A stretch of 64,000 nt of DNA from Roseibium sp. Sym1. Its GTDB lineage: Bacteria > Pseudomonadota > Alphaproteobacteria > Rhizobiales > Stappiaceae. Made by a program: the position numbers and the translations under genes. Within the stretch, counting starts at the first letter, position 1. Each line of letters opens with the position of its first letter. The stretch spans positions 806,001 to 870,000 of the forward strand of contig NZ_CP114786.1 in assembly GCF_027359675.1 (NCBI RefSeq), in the 5' to 3' direction. A model generated the notes under the pieces. That model ran no database searches. It saw only the letters and a list, made by a program, of their open reading frames with translations, and was not told the DNA's origin. Of this stretch, positions 62,495 through 64,000 are shown one piece after another.

Positions 62495-62705
62495 TCGCCC
62501 TCGCTATTGCGTGTGTGTTGAGTGCCTGCCCCAAGAGCAAGGTCCCGCATCGCGCAAAGCGTGTAAATATTGCTTTTTCTACTTAGTTAAGACGACTGCC
62601 AAAAGCTCCGGAACCCTGCCGCTGCTTTCCGGGAAGCCAAAAAAGCGTCTTGTGCACACCTGGAGGCGCGTTGCCCGTTCCGGATCGGGGCTCCTTCGTG
62701 TCGTC

Positions 62706-63332
62706 TCACCTGCCGCGCCCGCGCAGCTTGAGCTTTCCGACCTCCTGCCCGGTCACCAGGACAACCGCCACGCACAGCACCACTTTCGAGACCCACTCCA
62801 TCGTGCCCTCGATCAGCAGCGCGTGCACGACGCTGCCGGCAACGATAACCAGCACCAGGCCGACATGCGCGCGCCGCCATGCGCGGGGACTCAAGCGGAG
62901 ACGGCCGCGGAACAAGGCGAGGAGCCCGGCCGCGAACACCGCTGCCATGGCGATCACCCCCCAGGCGGAGAAGGGTGTCGGCGAGCGGAACAGGAGCGCA
63001 TCGATCACGTCCGGAGGACTGGTGATCCAGAGGCCGGCGACATGCAGGATGACAGCACTGACCAGCAGGGCGCCGGTCCGGCGATGCAGCTTGCGGCCGC
63101 GCGGGCCCCTGAGGCCCGGCAGCAAACCACCGGCCAGAAGAGGTTGGAGCAGCAGCAGGGACATCGCGATGATGCCGGCGAAGCCGGCGGTGATATAGAC
63201 CGGCTGGCGCCATTGCAGCAGCGGGCTGGCGGCGGCGAGCGCCACCGGCAGCAGGATCGCGGCGGCGAGGCCCGTCCAGATCAGGCCAGCGCGGACAGGG
63301 AGCGCAGGCAGGCGGCGGCTCGCTTCAGGCAT
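62706..63332 (-). CDS. Ferric-reductase-like transmembrane protein
   Basis: The 208-aa protein has about six membrane helices and the heme-ligand pattern of ferric reductase-like/YedZ-MsrQ proteins: RRTGALLVSAVILHVAGLWI with one histidine and RRAHVGLVLVIVAGSVVHALL with two. It would hold b-type heme in the inner membrane. It starts 8 bases after the Tat-exported transthyretin-like gene, so the two are cotranscribed and may form a membrane-periplasm redox pair. Confidence 0.82.
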   Translation of the reverse strand: MPEASRRLPALPVRAGLIWTGLAAAILLPVALAAASPLLQWRQPVYITAGFAGIIAMSLLLLQPLLAGGLLPGLRGPRGRKLHRRTGALLVSAVILHVAGLWITSPPDVIDALLFRSPTPFSAWGVIAMAAVFAAGLLALFRGRLRLSPRAWRRAHVGLVLVIVAGSVVHALLIEGTMEWVSKVVLCVAVVLVTGQEVGKLKLRGRGR

Positions 63333-63340
63333 TGTCCGGA

Positions 63341-63838
63341 TCAGGCCGGCTGCAGCACGAAATGTGCCTCCAGGCTGGTGTCGCTGGAGCTTGACATCAC
63401 CGGACGCAGGAACACCGTTTCGAACGCGCCGCTGTCATAGGCCAGGTGCCCGTGCGGCTGGCCGAACGCCGGCACGATCTGCGGCATCTCCAGGCGGAAG
63501 ACGCCGTTTTCGTCGGTCAGCGTCGCGCCGTGGCTGCGCTGGTCGCGCTCGTGGCCTTCGGTGGTGTGGGCCCAGATCTGGATGCGCTGGCCGGGAAGCG
63601 GTGCGCCGTCGCCGGCGCGGCGGACGGTGCCCGACATCCAGAAGCCGCCGCCGCCGATCCTGTCCACGATCGGCGCACCGGGCCGGTAATTGTTGGAGCC
63701 GCCGCGCATCGAGCGTGTCGGCGCAAGGCCCCTGGCCTGCGCGGGAACGATCAGACCCGCCCGCGCGGTTGCCAGGGCGGCGGTGCCGGCGGCACCGGCG
63801 GCAAGAAGTGTGCGGCGGGAGATGAGGTCATGGGTCAT
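63341..63838 (-). CDS. Tat-exported intradiol-dioxygenase-like (transthyretin-fold) protein
   Basis: The 165-aa protein has a twin-arginine signal (SRRTLLAAGAAGTAALATA, residues 7-25) and a beta-sandwich domain, GGGFWMSGTVRRAGDGAPLP, IQIWAHTTEGHERDQRSHGA, TLTDENGVFRLEMP and PAFGQPHGHLAY. This resembles periplasmic intradiol ring-cleavage dioxygenase-like proteins. The full Tyr-Tyr-His-His iron set of true dioxygenases is not evident, though several histidines are present. The ATG at 63838 follows AGGAGAG. It is the first gene of a pair with the ferric-reductase-like membrane protein. Confidence 0.82.
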   Translation of the reverse strand: MTHDLISRRTLLAAGAAGTAALATARAGLIVPAQARGLAPTRSMRGGSNNYRPGAPIVDRIGGGGFWMSGTVRRAGDGAPLPGQRIQIWAHTTEGHERDQRSHGATLTDENGVFRLEMPQIVPAFGQPHGHLAYDSGAFETVFLRPVMSSSSDTSLEAHFVLQPA

Positions 63839-63961
63839 CAAGAGCTCTCCTGTCGAACGTTGCAAGGCCCGCCTGCCTCCAGGCCGGCACTGTTCGGGAC
63901 GAAGTATAGGGCGATTGCCGGCAATTCCGAGGCGGAGACCGCATGCCGGCCCTGTCATGCG

Positions 63962-63977
63962 CTCACGCTTGCGTGAG
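63962..63977. other. Short hairpin at the right edge
   Basis: CTCACGC and GCGTGAG form a 7-bp stem around TT just inside the right end of the window. It may be a terminator of a gene outside the window. No gene is seen in 63839-64000. Confidence 0.35.
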
Positions 63978-64000
63978 GAACCTCCAGCGTTCGCCGGGAC

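Overview
The window is high-GC, densely packed chromosomal DNA from an alphaproteobacterium. The strongest pointers are an Hsp20-DUF1150 pair with an RpoH-type promoter and a ROSE-like leader, the carboxynorspermidine polyamine pathway, a BgsBA-like beta-glucan synthase pair, and N-terminally RTX-tagged secreted proteins. The overall content is compatible with a marine member of the Stappiaceae (Roseibium/Labrenzia type), but that genus-level guess is inference. No tRNA, rRNA, CRISPR array, insertion sequence, phage or replication origin was seen.

Layout. 1-5.5 kb: the end of a probable siderophore locus, with a PvdE/SyrD-type cyclic-peptide exporter and an Sfp-type phosphopantetheinyl transferase, facing an exbB-exbD-exbD-tonB operon. 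5.8-8.2 kb: the two enzymes of the carboxynorspermidine/carboxyspermidine pathway. 8.6-12.5 kb: a protein with a caspase-like His/Cys signature, Ada, PanB and PanC. 13-18.3 kb: two small exported proteins, a NYN-LOTUS protein, a DUF3750 protein and an ABC exporter. 18.7-24.7 kb: a TPP enzyme coupled to a CoA transferase, an esterase, a K+ channel with a zinc ribbon, and an SDR. 24.8-29.3 kb: a giant RTX/LTD/ExeM-like extracellular nuclease. 29.6-34.7 kb: a 31-codon peptide cistron with a textbook ribosome binding site and terminator, then DUF302, YeeE/YedE, TTC38-like and OpgC genes. 34.8-44.6 kb: a chemoreceptor, hsp20-DUF1150, a LysR regulator, an ECF sigma factor with a SnoaL-like exported protein, YjbR-MFS, a degenerate histidine-phosphatase/Nudix fusion and an HD protein.

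The most unusual block is 44.7-49.9 kb. FkbM methyltransferase and TPR-GT9 glycosyltransferase genes overlap by ATGA. They are followed by a near-consensus sigma70 promoter and a gene for a protein made largely of 11-residue MNTVYAGGRGV repeats, then three tightly coupled genes: an unknown, a DUF6165 protein and a GT-A-like glycosyltransferase. A similar 45-bp AT-rich motif lies at both edges, upstream of the FkbM gene and directly in front of a LysR gene. I infer a surface-glycan or glycoprotein system with the repeat protein as possible substrate or scaffold.

51-64 kb: a second TPP enzyme, a Tat-exported PhoX phosphatase, an NlpC/P60-like protein facing a 407-aa unknown, a small Cys-rich exported protein, a Cache-HAMP membrane sensor with no output domain facing a BgsBA-like c-di-GMP-type glucan synthase operon, and a Tat-exported transthyretin-like protein with a ferric-reductase-like membrane partner.
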